A stretch of DNA of 34,828 nt from Actinomycetota bacterium. Its GTDB lineage: Bacteria > Actinomycetota > Acidimicrobiia > Acidimicrobiales > Ilumatobacteraceae. How positions within the stretch are numbered: position 1 is the stretch's first letter; every line of letters begins with the position of its first letter. The position numbers and the translations under genes were made by a program. A model generated the notes under the pieces. That model was not told where the DNA came from, searched no databases, and worked only from the letters and a program-made list of their open reading frames with translations. The stretch spans positions 1 through 34,828 of the forward strand of contig JAPOJQ010000016.1 in assembly GCA_029978335.1 (NCBI GenBank), read 5' to 3'. Of the stretch, positions 23,662 to 31,479 are shown in pieces.

Positions 23662-26475
23662 ATGACCCTCACCAATCATCCTCCTCACGACCAATGGCAC
23701 GACTGGACTGAACTCGATGCCAAGGCGTGGCCACGACGGGTTGAACGCAACTACACCTTGGTTCCGACAACCTGCTTCAACTGCGAGGCCGCCTGCGGTC
23801 TCGTTGCCTTCATCGACAAGTCGACTGGCGAGATCACCAAGTTCGAAGGTAACCCGGAGCATCCAGCCAGTCGCGGGCGAAACTGTGCAAAGGGTCCAGC
23901 AACCATCAATCAGGTCAACGACCCCGAACGAATACTCCACCCGCTTCGCCGTGTAGGACCACGCGGTTCGGGACAGTGGGAGCGCATCACGTGGGATGAG
24001 GCCCTCGACGACATCGGTTCACGGATTAGGACAGCCATCACCGAGGGCCGTGGCAACGAGGTGATGTATCACGTCGGTCGTCCCGGCGAAGACGGCTACA
24101 CCGAGCGGGTGCTCGCAGCATGGGGGGTTGACGGACACAACTCGCATACCAACATTTGCTCGTCGAACGCTCGAATCGGCTACCAGTCGTGGATGGGCCT
24201 CGATCGCCCGTCATCTGACTTTGCGAATGCTGAGGTCATCTTCTTGATCTCATCACACCTTGAAGCAGGTCACTACTTCAACCCCCACGCGCAGCGCATC
24301 ATGGAAGGCAAAGCTGCAGGCGCCACCGTGATCTGCGTCGATCCACGACTGTCGAACACCGGCGCGAAAGCCGATCACTGGCTGGCGCCATGGCCCGGCA
24401 CCGAAGCGTTCATGGTGCTCACCATCGCTCGTTTGCTGCTCGAAAATGGCACCTGGGATCGAGATTTTGTTCGCCGCTGGGTCAACTGGGAGACCTACCT
24501 GAGCGAGACGCGCCCCGACCTTCCTTGCGAGTTCGAGTCACTTGAACAGGCCCTGCTCGATGCGTATGCCGAATACACGCCAGAGCGTGCCGAGCATGTG
24601 TGCGGTGTTGATGGGAATCAACTTCGCGATATCGCTGCGATCATCGGCAAGCACCTCACCAAGTTTGCGTCACACAACTGGCGTTCCGCCGGCGCGGGCA
24701 ACCTGGGCGGGTGGCAGGTCGCACGCTGTCTCTTCTTCATCAACGTATTGACGGGTTCTGTTGGCACACCTGGCGGCACCAGCGGCAACGGGTGGAACAA
24801 GTTCACCCCCGCACCACCCAAGGGCGGACAGCCGATCCGCGAGTGGAATGAAATGAATTGGCCAGTCGAGTACCCACTCGCCTACCACGAGATGTCGATT
24901 CTTCTCCCCCATTTCCTCAACGAGGGCCGCGGCAAGCTCGACACGTATTTCACTCGCGTCTACAACCCAATCTGGACCAATCCCGATGGTTTCAGTTGGC
25001 TTGAAGCGCTCTCCGACACCGAGAAAGTCGGATGCCACGTGGCGTTGACCCCGACATGGTCGGAGACCTCGTGGTTTGCCGATTACGTGCTGCCGATGGG
25101 CGTTGGATCAGAACGCCACGACATCGCGAGCTACGAAACCCATGCCGGCCGTTGGATCGGATTCCGGCAACCGGTCATGCGACGATACGCGGAAATCCAA
25201 GGTGCGACCGTCGGCCACGACCAGCGGACCCACGAGTTCAACGTCGGCGAAGTATGGGAGGAGAACGAGTTCTGGATCGACCTCTCATGGCGGATCGATC
25301 CCGATGGTTCACTCGGCATTCGCCAGTACTTCGAGAGCGACGAACGTCCGGGCACACCGATGAGCATCGACGAGTACTACGGACGCATGTTTGCCGAGAG
25401 CGTTCCTGGTTTAGCGGATGCCGCTGCACAGGTTGGCCAAAGCCCGCTCGAGTACATGCGAGACCGCGGGGCCTACGCCGTGCCTGGCGACCCCTATCGC
25501 CCCTACGAGCGTGCGGTCGACCCGTCGGCTGTCGATGGATGCATCAAGGATTCCGGTGGTGTCTTCCGCAAACCTGGAACGGAAGGAACCTGGGATGGCC
25601 AGGCGGAGACACTCGCTGCGTTGCATCTGGCAAAACTCGGTGATGGTTCGCCGGCGATCGAAGTCGATGGCGAACTCAAAGAGGGCTTCCCCACGCCATC
25701 GAAGAAGCTCGAGCTGTTCTCCACCACCCTTCGTGACTGGGGCTGGCCTGAATACGCCACACCGAAGTGGATCCCGTCGCATGTGCACTGGGAAGACCTC
25801 GACATCGAACACGATGAGCGAATCCTTCTTCCGACGTTCCGTATCCCGACGCTGATCCACACACGTTCAGCGAACTCAAAATGGCTCAATGAGATCTCAC
25901 ATCGTCATCCGCTGTGGATTCATCCAAGCGATGCTGAGAAGCTCGGCATCGGTGAGAACGGGCTTGTTCGAGTCACCACCCGCATCGGACACTTCGTGAT
26001 TTCGTCGTGGCGCACCGAAGGTATCCGCCCTGGCGTGGTGGCTGCATCGCACCACATGGGACGCTGGCGGCTGGAAGAAGAGAAAGCACGCTCTTGGGGG
26101 GCTGGACTCGCAAAAATCGCCAACGATGGAACGAAATGGACGCTGAACCGCACCGCTGGTGTGAATGCCTACGAGTCGACTGATCCCGACACCGAGCGCA
26201 TCTGGTGGAACGACACCGGTGTGCACCAGAACTTGACATTTGCCGTTCAGCCCGATCCGATTTCCGGCATGCAATGCTGGCATCAGCGCGTTCGCGTCGG
26301 GCCAGCGCAGCCGGGCGATGAATACGGCGATGTGGTTGTTGATACCGCCAAATCGCGCGAGGCCTACCTTGATTGGTTGTCAAAGACACGTCCGGCTCCA
26401 GGACCGAACGGATTGCGACGCCCCTTGTGGTACGCCCGGCCCTTGAAGCCCGTGCCCGAGGCGTATCTGCTCTGA
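23662..26475 (+). CDS. Molybdopterin oxidoreductase, probable sulfite dehydrogenase catalytic subunit (SoeA/PsrA-like)
   Basis: A 937-aa DMSO-reductase-family enzyme. An N-terminal [4Fe-4S] site is formed by C38, C41, C45 and C75. C166 in TNICSSNAR is the candidate Mo ligand, as in polysulfide and thiosulfate reductases. The C-terminal molybdopterin-binding domain is complete. No twin-arginine signal is seen (the protein starts MTLTNHPPHDQW), so it should stay in the cytoplasm. That separates it from exported Psr/Phs enzymes and favours the cytoplasmic sulfite dehydrogenase SoeA. Next to a sulfite-producing dioxygenase, sulfite to sulfate oxidation is the best guess. A thiosulfate- or polysulfide-related reaction is the alternative. 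GGAG lies 7 nt ahead of the ATG. Confidence 0.92.
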   Translation: MTLTNHPPHDQWHDWTELDAKAWPRRVERNYTLVPTTCFNCEAACGLVAFIDKSTGEITKFEGNPEHPASRGRNCAKGPATINQVNDPERILHPLRRVGPRGSGQWERITWDEALDDIGSRIRTAITEGRGNEVMYHVGRPGEDGYTERVLAAWGVDGHNSHTNICSSNARIGYQSWMGLDRPSSDFANAEVIFLISSHLEAGHYFNPHAQRIMEGKAAGATVICVDPRLSNTGAKADHWLAPWPGTEAFMVLTIARLLLENGTWDRDFVRRWVNWETYLSETRPDLPCEFESLEQALLDAYAEYTPERAEHVCGVDGNQLRDIAAIIGKHLTKFASHNWRSAGAGNLGGWQVARCLFFINVLTGSVGTPGGTSGNGWNKFTPAPPKGGQPIREWNEMNWPVEYPLAYHEMSILLPHFLNEGRGKLDTYFTRVYNPIWTNPDGFSWLEALSDTEKVGCHVALTPTWSETSWFADYVLPMGVGSERHDIASYETHAGRWIGFRQPVMRRYAEIQGATVGHDQRTHEFNVGEVWEENEFWIDLSWRIDPDGSLGIRQYFESDERPGTPMSIDEYYGRMFAESVPGLADAAAQVGQSPLEYMRDRGAYAVPGDPYRPYERAVDPSAVDGCIKDSGGVFRKPGTEGTWDGQAETLAALHLAKLGDGSPAIEVDGELKEGFPTPSKKLELFSTTLRDWGWPEYATPKWIPSHVHWEDLDIEHDERILLPTFRIPTLIHTRSANSKWLNEISHRHPLWIHPSDAEKLGIGENGLVRVTTRIGHFVISSWRTEGIRPGVVAASHHMGRWRLEEEKARSWGAGLAKIANDGTKWTLNRTAGVNAYESTDPDTERIWWNDTGVHQNLTFAVQPDPISGMQCWHQRVRVGPAQPGDEYGDVVVDTAKSREAYLDWLSKTRPAPGPNGLRRPLWYARPLKPVPEAYLL

Positions 26476-26484
26476 TTGTCGTCT

Positions 26485-27321
26485 GTGCCATCCGTGACGA
26501 ACACCGCACATCCAACCGAGCAGGCAGTCGAGCTTGACCGTGAGCTCGATCAGCCCTTGTGGCAACAGCTCGAGGCTGAACTTCGTCGTCGGCTCGCGCT
26601 CGGACACTTTGGAGATCGCTTCCCCACTGATCGAGAACTGATGCAGGTGTACGGCGTGAGTCGGCACACCGCACGCCATGCAGTCGATCGTCTCGGCAGC
26701 GACGGCATCGTTCGGCGATCGCGCGGTATCGGCACCTCGGTGGACACCGAGCGCATTGAACAGTCCCTCGGTTCGCTCTACAGCCTCTTTCAGGTGGTCG
26801 AGAACGCTGGGCTGACGCAGGAAAGCCAGGTCCTTGAGTTAGCCATTTCCACTGATGCTCGTGCCGCCACTCAGCTCAATCGCCCAATCGATACCCCGCT
26901 CGTGTATCTCTCGCGACTTCGGCTCGCTGGCGGTGAGCCACTTGCGCTCGACCGTGCATGGCTGCCAGCCGATCTTGCGGGCGACCTCATCGATGTCGAC
27001 TTCTCGCACACCTCGCTCTACAACGAGCTCGAACGATGTTCTGGGCATCGGCCGACGGCGGGTTGGGAGCAGATTCGAGCAGTCGTTCCGGAGAGCGACG
27101 AGCGAACGCTTCTCGGCCTTGATCTCATTGATGCGGTGTTTTGCATCAATCGGCTCGGCGTCGCCAATGGTCAGCCCATTGAGTGGCGAACCACACTGAT
27201 TCGCAGCGACCGATTCTCATTTGTCGCTGATTGGACGATGGGACAGCGCTCCGAACTTCGGCCTGAGCACCGTCCAACGGTTTCGGTCGGACGCGCTTCA
27301 CGCCGTAACCTGCCGTCATGA
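26485..27321 (+). CDS. GntR-family regulator with UTRA ligand domain (HutC subfamily)
   Basis: A transcription factor of about 278 aa. The N-terminal winged helix (PLWQQLEAELRRRLALG, then FPTDRELMQVYGVSRHTARHAVDRL and GIVRRSRGIGT) is the GntR DNA-binding domain. The remainder (about residues 110-255) is a UTRA ligand-sensing domain. HutC-type members bind sites with GT and AC separated by four bases; TGTCCGTACA has that geometry. The start is uncertain: a TTG at 26476 directly follows the Mo-subunit stop, and GTG codons lie at 26485 and 26494. The stop overlaps the thiolase ATG by 4 nt. The regulator is therefore the last sulfur-related gene and probably autoregulated through the operon. Confidence 0.88.
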   Translation: MPSVTNTAHPTEQAVELDRELDQPLWQQLEAELRRRLALGHFGDRFPTDRELMQVYGVSRHTARHAVDRLGSDGIVRRSRGIGTSVDTERIEQSLGSLYSLFQVVENAGLTQESQVLELAISTDARAATQLNRPIDTPLVYLSRLRLAGGEPLALDRAWLPADLAGDLIDVDFSHTSLYNELERCSGHRPTAGWEQIRAVVPESDERTLLGLDLIDAVFCINRLGVANGQPIEWRTTLIRSDRFSFVADWTMGQRSELRPEHRPTVSVGRASRRNLPS

Positions 27322-28520
27322 CTGATTCTGCTGCCCCATCCGGACGTGACGTCGTCATTGTCGATGCACTTCGCTCGCCTATCGGCCGTCGAAACGGCGG
27401 ACTCGCAGGACTGCATCCAGCGTCCCTGCTTGGCAAGGTGCAATCGGCGCTCGTCGAGCGGTCAGGCATCGATCCGTCAGCGATCGAGCAGGTTGTTGGT
27501 GGATGCGTGAGCCAGGTTGGGGAGCAGAGTTTCAATGTCACTCGTACGGCATGGCTTGCGGCTGGCCTGCCAATCTCCACCGCCGCCACCACGGTCGACA
27601 CCCAGTGTGGGTCGAGCCAGCAGGCAACTAATCTGGCCACCTCATTGATCAAGTCGGGCGTCGTCGACGTTGCGATGGCATGCGGCGTTGAGGTGATGAG
27701 CCGGATACCGATCGGCATCAACTCATCAAAGAAGCTCGGTCTTGGCGTCCCCATCCCCAAGGAGTACTTCGCCCGTCTCGAGATGACGTCGCAGTTCGAG
27801 GGCGCAGAACGCATCGCCGATCAGTGGGGCGTGTCCCGCGAGGACACGGACGCCTTCGGACTCGCCTCGCAGGAACGAGCAGCGCAAGCGTGGACTGAAG
27901 ACCGGTTTGCAGGTCAATGGATCCCAATTGAGGCTCCGGTGCTCGACGCCGACGGTGCACCGACTGGTGAGACCCAGATCATTTCTCGTGACGAAGGGAT
28001 CCGCGAGACGTCGCTTGAGAAGCTCTCGCAACTCAAGCCGGTCGCTCGCGAAGACGGAGTGCATACGGCAGGAAACTCGTCGCAGATCTCCGATGGGGCG
28101 TCCGCAGTCTTGATGATGACTGCCGAGCGGGCAGCCGCCCTTGGCCTTACTCCGCGCGCACGCGTCGTTGATACGTGCCTCGTGGGCGTTGACCCTGTCC
28201 TCATGTTGACGGGTCCAATGGATGCGACCCGTCGCATGCTCGATCGCACCGGCCTCAGCATCGATGACATCGACACCTTTGAGATCAACGAAGCCTTCGC
28301 TTCGGTCGTGCTCGCTTGGGCCAAAGAGGTCGGCGCCGACCTGTCGAAGACCAATCCCAACGGAGGGGCAATTGCCCTCGGCCACCCACTTGGGGCGACC
28401 GGAACCTTCCTCATGACCAAAGCGCTCTACGAATTGGAACGCGCCTCGGGCCGATACGGTCTCATTTCCATGTGCTGCGGCGGCGGGCTCGGCACGGGGA
28501 CCATTATCGAGCGCCTCTGA
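27318..28520 (+). CDS. Acetyl-CoA C-acyltransferase (thiolase)
   Basis: A 400-aa thiolase with all catalytic residues: C97 in TQCGSSQQ, H356 in ALGHPLGATG and C386 in MCCGGGLG. The length is normal for degradative thiolases, which cleave 3-ketoacyl-CoA with CoA. The ATG overlaps the stop of the GntR gene (ATGA), so it is translationally coupled to a regulator that otherwise sits with sulfur genes. This could mean the regulator also serves acyl-CoA metabolism, or that the thiolase only rides on the operon. The QCGSSQQA stretch resembles the steroid/branched-chain thiolase group; that is a weak hint. Confidence 0.95.
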   Translation: MTDSAAPSGRDVVIVDALRSPIGRRNGGLAGLHPASLLGKVQSALVERSGIDPSAIEQVVGGCVSQVGEQSFNVTRTAWLAAGLPISTAATTVDTQCGSSQQATNLATSLIKSGVVDVAMACGVEVMSRIPIGINSSKKLGLGVPIPKEYFARLEMTSQFEGAERIADQWGVSREDTDAFGLASQERAAQAWTEDRFAGQWIPIEAPVLDADGAPTGETQIISRDEGIRETSLEKLSQLKPVAREDGVHTAGNSSQISDGASAVLMMTAERAAALGLTPRARVVDTCLVGVDPVLMLTGPMDATRRMLDRTGLSIDDIDTFEINEAFASVVLAWAKEVGADLSKTNPNGGAIALGHPLGATGTFLMTKALYELERASGRYGLISMCCGGGLGTGTIIERL

Positions 28521-29014
28521 TCAGCGTCACGCCACTTCGGGCGCTTGTCGTTGCCGCGACATGTTGTGCCTGTGGCGTGTCGGTTGATCAGCCGCGAGCG
28601 ACATCGGTAGGAATTGTCGAGCACATCATCGATGGCGACACCATCGATGTGCGTCTCGGCTCGGTCATCGAACGTGTTCGTCTCATTGGGATCGATACTC
28701 CCGAAATCGCACATCCGGGTGACCCGTCACCTGCCGAGTGTGGTGGCGATGCTGCAACCGCGTTCACCGCAACCGCGACGCCAGTTGGTTCGAAAGTTCG
28801 ACTCTTGCGCGATGTCGTGCCACGCGACGACTACGGACGCCTGTTGGCGTACGTCGAACGTGCTCAGGACGCAGCGCTGCTCAACCTGTTGCTCGCCGAT
28901 GCCGGATATGCAGATGCCATGACCATCCCACCCAATGATCGCCTGAAGACTGAGATCAGCCTCGCAGTGAGTAACGCCCGTGCTGCAGGTCGAGGCATGT
29001 GGGCAAGTTGCTGA
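28472..29014 (+). CDS. Thermonuclease-family (SNase-like) lipoprotein, start uncertain
   Basis: The SNase core is clear: DGDTIDVRL, RVRLIGIDTPEI with the active-site arginine, a CGGDAATAF segment where the usual catalytic Glu is replaced by Asp, and DDYGRLLAYV with the second arginine. Ahead of it a hydrophobic leader (LRALVVAATCC) ends in cysteine, so an exported lipoprotein nuclease is likely. No ATG, GTG or TTG lies just before the leader. The GTG at 28472 adds an arginine-rich n-region and overlaps the thiolase gene. A CTG at 28517, overlapping the thiolase stop, would give a neater signal peptide. A GTG at 28574 would remove the leader. The 3' end is certain, the start is not. Confidence 0.75.
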   Translation: MLRRRARHGDHYRAPLISVTPLRALVVAATCCACGVSVDQPRATSVGIVEHIIDGDTIDVRLGSVIERVRLIGIDTPEIAHPGDPSPAECGGDAATAFTATATPVGSKVRLLRDVVPRDDYGRLLAYVERAQDAALLNLLLADAGYADAMTIPPNDRLKTEISLAVSNARAAGRGMWASC

Positions 29015-29042
29015 CCAGTTGAGCGAGGATAGGTTCTGCGTT

Positions 29043-29873
29043 GTGAGCGACCTCATCTCTCGTCTTGGTCTCGGCAAGGACGCCCGAGCGCTCATCGTGT
29101 CGTGCGATGACTTGGGTTTGACCTACGGATCAAACCTTGGCGTCATGGACGCACTACACCGGGGTGACGCTACGTGCGCATCGTTGATGGTTCCGGCACC
29201 GTGGGCACGCCACGGGGCCAAAGCATGCCTCGCGAGCGATGACATTGGCGTCCACCTCACACTGAACGCCGAACATTCCGACTACCGATGGGGACCGATT
29301 ACCCATGCCCCATCGCTCCTCTCAGGTGATGGCGGTTTCCCTGCGACGATTGATGATCTCTGGCAGCATGCCGATCCGAGCGAGGTGCATCGGGAACTAC
29401 GGGCCCAAATCACCCGAGCACAAGCGTGGGGCATCGACGTGACCCACCTTGCACCCCATCTCACTGCGATCACGCTGCGACCAGAGTTCTTTGATGTCTA
29501 TCTTGAACTCGCGGTCGAATTTCAACTGCCCATCCGGTTGCCGTCGACGATCACCACCACCGAAGCTGGATTCCCATTCAGAGCTCTCGCCCACGACGAG
29601 GGCGTGATCTTCCCTGATCACTTCGATCACGACTGGCGAGCGGGTTCACGAACTCGGGTTTTAGCAACGCTTGAGGCGCTCGCCCCCGGCGTTACCGAGA
29701 TCCATCTTCAGCCGGCTATCGATACGCCTGAGGTTCGAGCCATGAGCGAGGCGGCCGAAGGCTGGATCGATGATCTTGATTTGCTCCTGAGCGGAGAGAT
29801 ACGCCGTCAGGCCCAGGAAACCGGCATCACCTTGATCGGCTACCGGGCTCTCAGAGATCTGATGCGAGCCTGA
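29043..29873 (+). CDS. YdjC/ChbG-family carbohydrate deacetylase-like protein
   Basis: A 276-aa protein of the YdjC/ChbG family, which removes acetyl groups from sugar oligomers using a metal. The metal-binding pair D22-D23 is in SCDDLGLT, GVHLTLN supplies a histidine, and VTHLAPHLTA takes the place of the usual HxDxH segment with two histidines kept. The GTG at 29043 has GAGGAT about 11 nt ahead and gives the family N terminus; the frame is open further upstream into the nuclease gene. The stop overlaps the 3' end of the convergent small gene by 23 nt. The substrate is unknown. Confidence 0.88.
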   Translation: MSDLISRLGLGKDARALIVSCDDLGLTYGSNLGVMDALHRGDATCASLMVPAPWARHGAKACLASDDIGVHLTLNAEHSDYRWGPITHAPSLLSGDGGFPATIDDLWQHADPSEVHRELRAQITRAQAWGIDVTHLAPHLTAITLRPEFFDVYLELAVEFQLPIRLPSTITTTEAGFPFRALAHDEGVIFPDHFDHDWRAGSRTRVLATLEALAPGVTEIHLQPAIDTPEVRAMSEAAEGWIDDLDLLLSGEIRRQAQETGITLIGYRALRDLMRA

Positions 29874-30090
29874 CAAGGTCACGTTGCGCAGAGCCATCCG
29901 ACAACGCGGCAAAGAGTGGACCGGTCGGTCCGACCGACTTCAATCGGCCACGCATAAATTCCACCGTTGCGTTGAAATCTGAGGTCTTCACGACCGCTGC
30001 CGGCACGGTAACCACCACCGACGCATCGTCGGGCCCGCTCACGCGCTCCTCAGTCTTCGATAGCGCGATTCGATACTGAACCCCACTCAT
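29851..30090 (-). CDS. Small protein encoded after mca
   Basis: A 79-aa protein starting MSGVQYRIALSKTEE, with a beta-rich middle (ASVVVTVPAAVV) and a helical end containing MRGRLKSVGPTGPLFAAL. I do not recognise a function. Its ATG overlaps the mca stop (ATGA), which decides the start against a further ATG at 30108 inside mca and supports co-translation. The DNA codes on both strands where it overlaps the end of the YdjC gene. Confidence 0.78.
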   Translation of the reverse strand: MSGVQYRIALSKTEERVSGPDDASVVVTVPAAVVKTSDFNATVEFMRGRLKSVGPTGPLFAALSDGSAQRDLVRLASDL

Positions 30091-31013
30091 CTTGTGTGGC
30101 CCTCCCATTCCGTTCGTTCAAAAAAGTCGTTTTCAACGACGCCAGTCGGAGGGAAGCCAACACGGCTCTCGGCCAAAATCCAGTCCTCGGTCGGATGAGC
30201 GGCAGCAAGCTCGCTCTCATCAAGACCAAACCAGAACAATTCAGTCGGGTCAACCTGCGTCGCGTGAGCCCGCAATGCTCCCGTTCTCGCCCACATGAAG
30301 TCCTTCACGTCGATACGCGTCGTGATGCGTTCATCGTGACCAGGTCGTTCGAACCAACGCTCGTCAAAAGGTGATCGACCGTGCTTGGCCAACAGCGCCT
30401 CATGCACCGCCATCATCCGATCACGCGACCACATCGAGTAGTAGAGCTTGCTGATGGCGTGCGACTCGCCGAGGTCCGGACGGAAACGAGGTTCAGCTGC
30501 AGCCGCAAAGGCATGCACCGAGACCTCATGGACACGCAAGTGGTCTGGGTGCGGGTAGCCGCTTTGCTCATCGCCGTAGGTGATGAGCACGTCGGGCCGG
30601 TGTAGGCGAATGAGCGCGACGAGACGACCAACGGCCTCATCTCGATCTGCCATGTGAAAGCAGTCAGGATGCGCATTCGCCGGACTCTCCGCCATTCCCG
30701 AGTCGCGATATCCAAGCATTTCAACGAATTGGAAGCCAATGACCTTTGCCGATTCCGCCAGTTCTTGTGGACGAATTTCTGCGAGTTTCACACGCTCCTC
30801 GGTGGCGTCAAGACCATGAAAGGGCTGGCCAGGCTCTCGCAACGCAGGATTCTGCAGATCACCTTCCTCGCCGCCAGTACAACACACGAGCACGGTCGTG
30901 CATCCACTGGAGGCGTACTTGGCAAGGGTGGGAGCACCCTTTGATGCCTCATCATCAGGATGCGCGTGGATCGTCATCACCGTCGGGCGTCGATCGTTGT
31001 CACGTCCGGGCAC
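30087..31013 (-). CDS. mca: Mycothiol S-conjugate amidase Mca (LmbE/PIG-L family)
   Basis: A 308-aa zinc amidase. The zinc motif HAHPDDE is at residues 16-22, the Mca/MshB-type GYRDSGM follows at 101-107, and YPHPDH supplies the third zinc ligand near H158. Mca cuts mycothiol conjugates to release mercapturic acids; MshB, a close relative, acts in mycothiol synthesis. The length and GYRDSGMA favour Mca. It starts with GTG, 7 nt after a TAGCCT -10 box that is one arm of a perfect palindrome. Its presence implies that the host makes mycothiol, which is relevant as the possible thiol carrier of the sulfur island. Confidence 0.9.
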   Translation of the reverse strand: MPGRDNDRRPTVMTIHAHPDDEASKGAPTLAKYASSGCTTVLVCCTGGEEGDLQNPALREPGQPFHGLDATEERVKLAEIRPQELAESAKVIGFQFVEMLGYRDSGMAESPANAHPDCFHMADRDEAVGRLVALIRLHRPDVLITYGDEQSGYPHPDHLRVHEVSVHAFAAAAEPRFRPDLGESHAISKLYYSMWSRDRMMAVHEALLAKHGRSPFDERWFERPGHDERITTRIDVKDFMWARTGALRAHATQVDPTELFWFGLDESELAAAHPTEDWILAESRVGFPPTGVVENDFFERTEWEGHTR

Positions 31014-31020
31014 GTCTCGG

Positions 31021-31036
31021 AGGCTACCGGTAGCCT
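31021..31036. promoter_or_regulatory. Perfect 16-bp palindrome carrying back-to-back -10 boxes
   Basis: AGGCTACCGGTAGCCT is a perfect palindrome. Read on the plus strand, TAGCCT (31031-31036) ends 6 nt before the lipoprotein GTG at 31043. Read on the minus strand, TAGCCT ends 7 nt before the mca GTG at 31013. The symmetry therefore gives a bidirectional leaderless promoter; it could also be an operator. Confidence 0.6.
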
Positions 31037-31042
31037 GACATC

Positions 31043-31186
31043 GTGCGAGGAACCCTTCTCGGAGCGATCATCGTAGTGACGGCACTTTTCGTCTCCGGGT
31101 GCGACACCGGAGACGGCCGTGACATGCGAGAGCCCGCAGTCCCCTACGTGGCGCCAACCGATCCCCCTGCGACGTCGGCACCGTGA
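31043..31186 (+). CDS. Very small lipoprotein (47 aa)
   Basis: The GTG-started frame reads MRGTLLGAIIVVTALFVSGC and continues with an acidic then proline-rich tail to TSAP. The leader has a basic n-region, a hydrophobic core and a perfect FVSGC lipobox with C20, so it should be an exported lipoprotein of only 28 mature residues. It has its own -10 box 6 nt ahead, and its stop overlaps the start of the DUF971 gene (GTGA). These contexts make it credible despite its size. The function is unknown; the TGDGRDMREP stretch after the cysteine is distinctive. Confidence 0.75.
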   Translation: MRGTLLGAIIVVTALFVSGCDTGDGRDMREPAVPYVAPTDPPATSAP

Positions 31187-31479
31187 CCATCCCGGCGCTC
31201 GAGCCACTCACGGTCGACGTTCGTCGGACGATGGGAATGACGGTGGTGTTTGCCGATGACGTCGAGGTGAACGTCGACGTCATCACCTTGCGTACGCATT
31301 GTCCATGCGCGGACTGCAGAGGGCGTCGTGATCGCAATCAGCCGGTTGGCGGCGACGCTCCAAGCATCGTGAATGCGGAACTCCATGGAGCGCTCGGGAT
31401 CGCGTTCGAATGGAACGACGGTCACAGCACCGGTATCCACTCGTGGCAGTTGATTCGGCAACTTGGCGAAGCGTCATGA
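31183..31479 (+). CDS. DUF971-family protein
   Basis: A 98-aa protein of the DUF971 (gamma-butyrobetaine hydroxylase-like N-terminal) family. The hallmark LRTHCPCADCRGRRD gives a cysteine cluster (HCPCADC) that may bind a metal or iron-sulfur cluster. The C-terminal DGHSTGIHSWQLIRQL completes the domain. Such small proteins are linked to iron-sulfur protein metabolism in some bacteria, but the role here is unknown. The GTG start and the stop both overlap the neighbouring genes by 4 nt, so the three genes form a tight operon. Confidence 0.88.
   Translation: MTIPALEPLTVDVRRTMGMTVVFADDVEVNVDVITLRTHCPCADCRGRRDRNQPVGGDAPSIVNAELHGALGIAFEWNDGHSTGIHSWQLIRQLGEAS

Noticed and set aside
27726-28385. 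219-aa open frame on the minus strand
   Set aside because: It is antisense to the thiolase, which has all catalytic residues. No domain is seen in the antisense translation.
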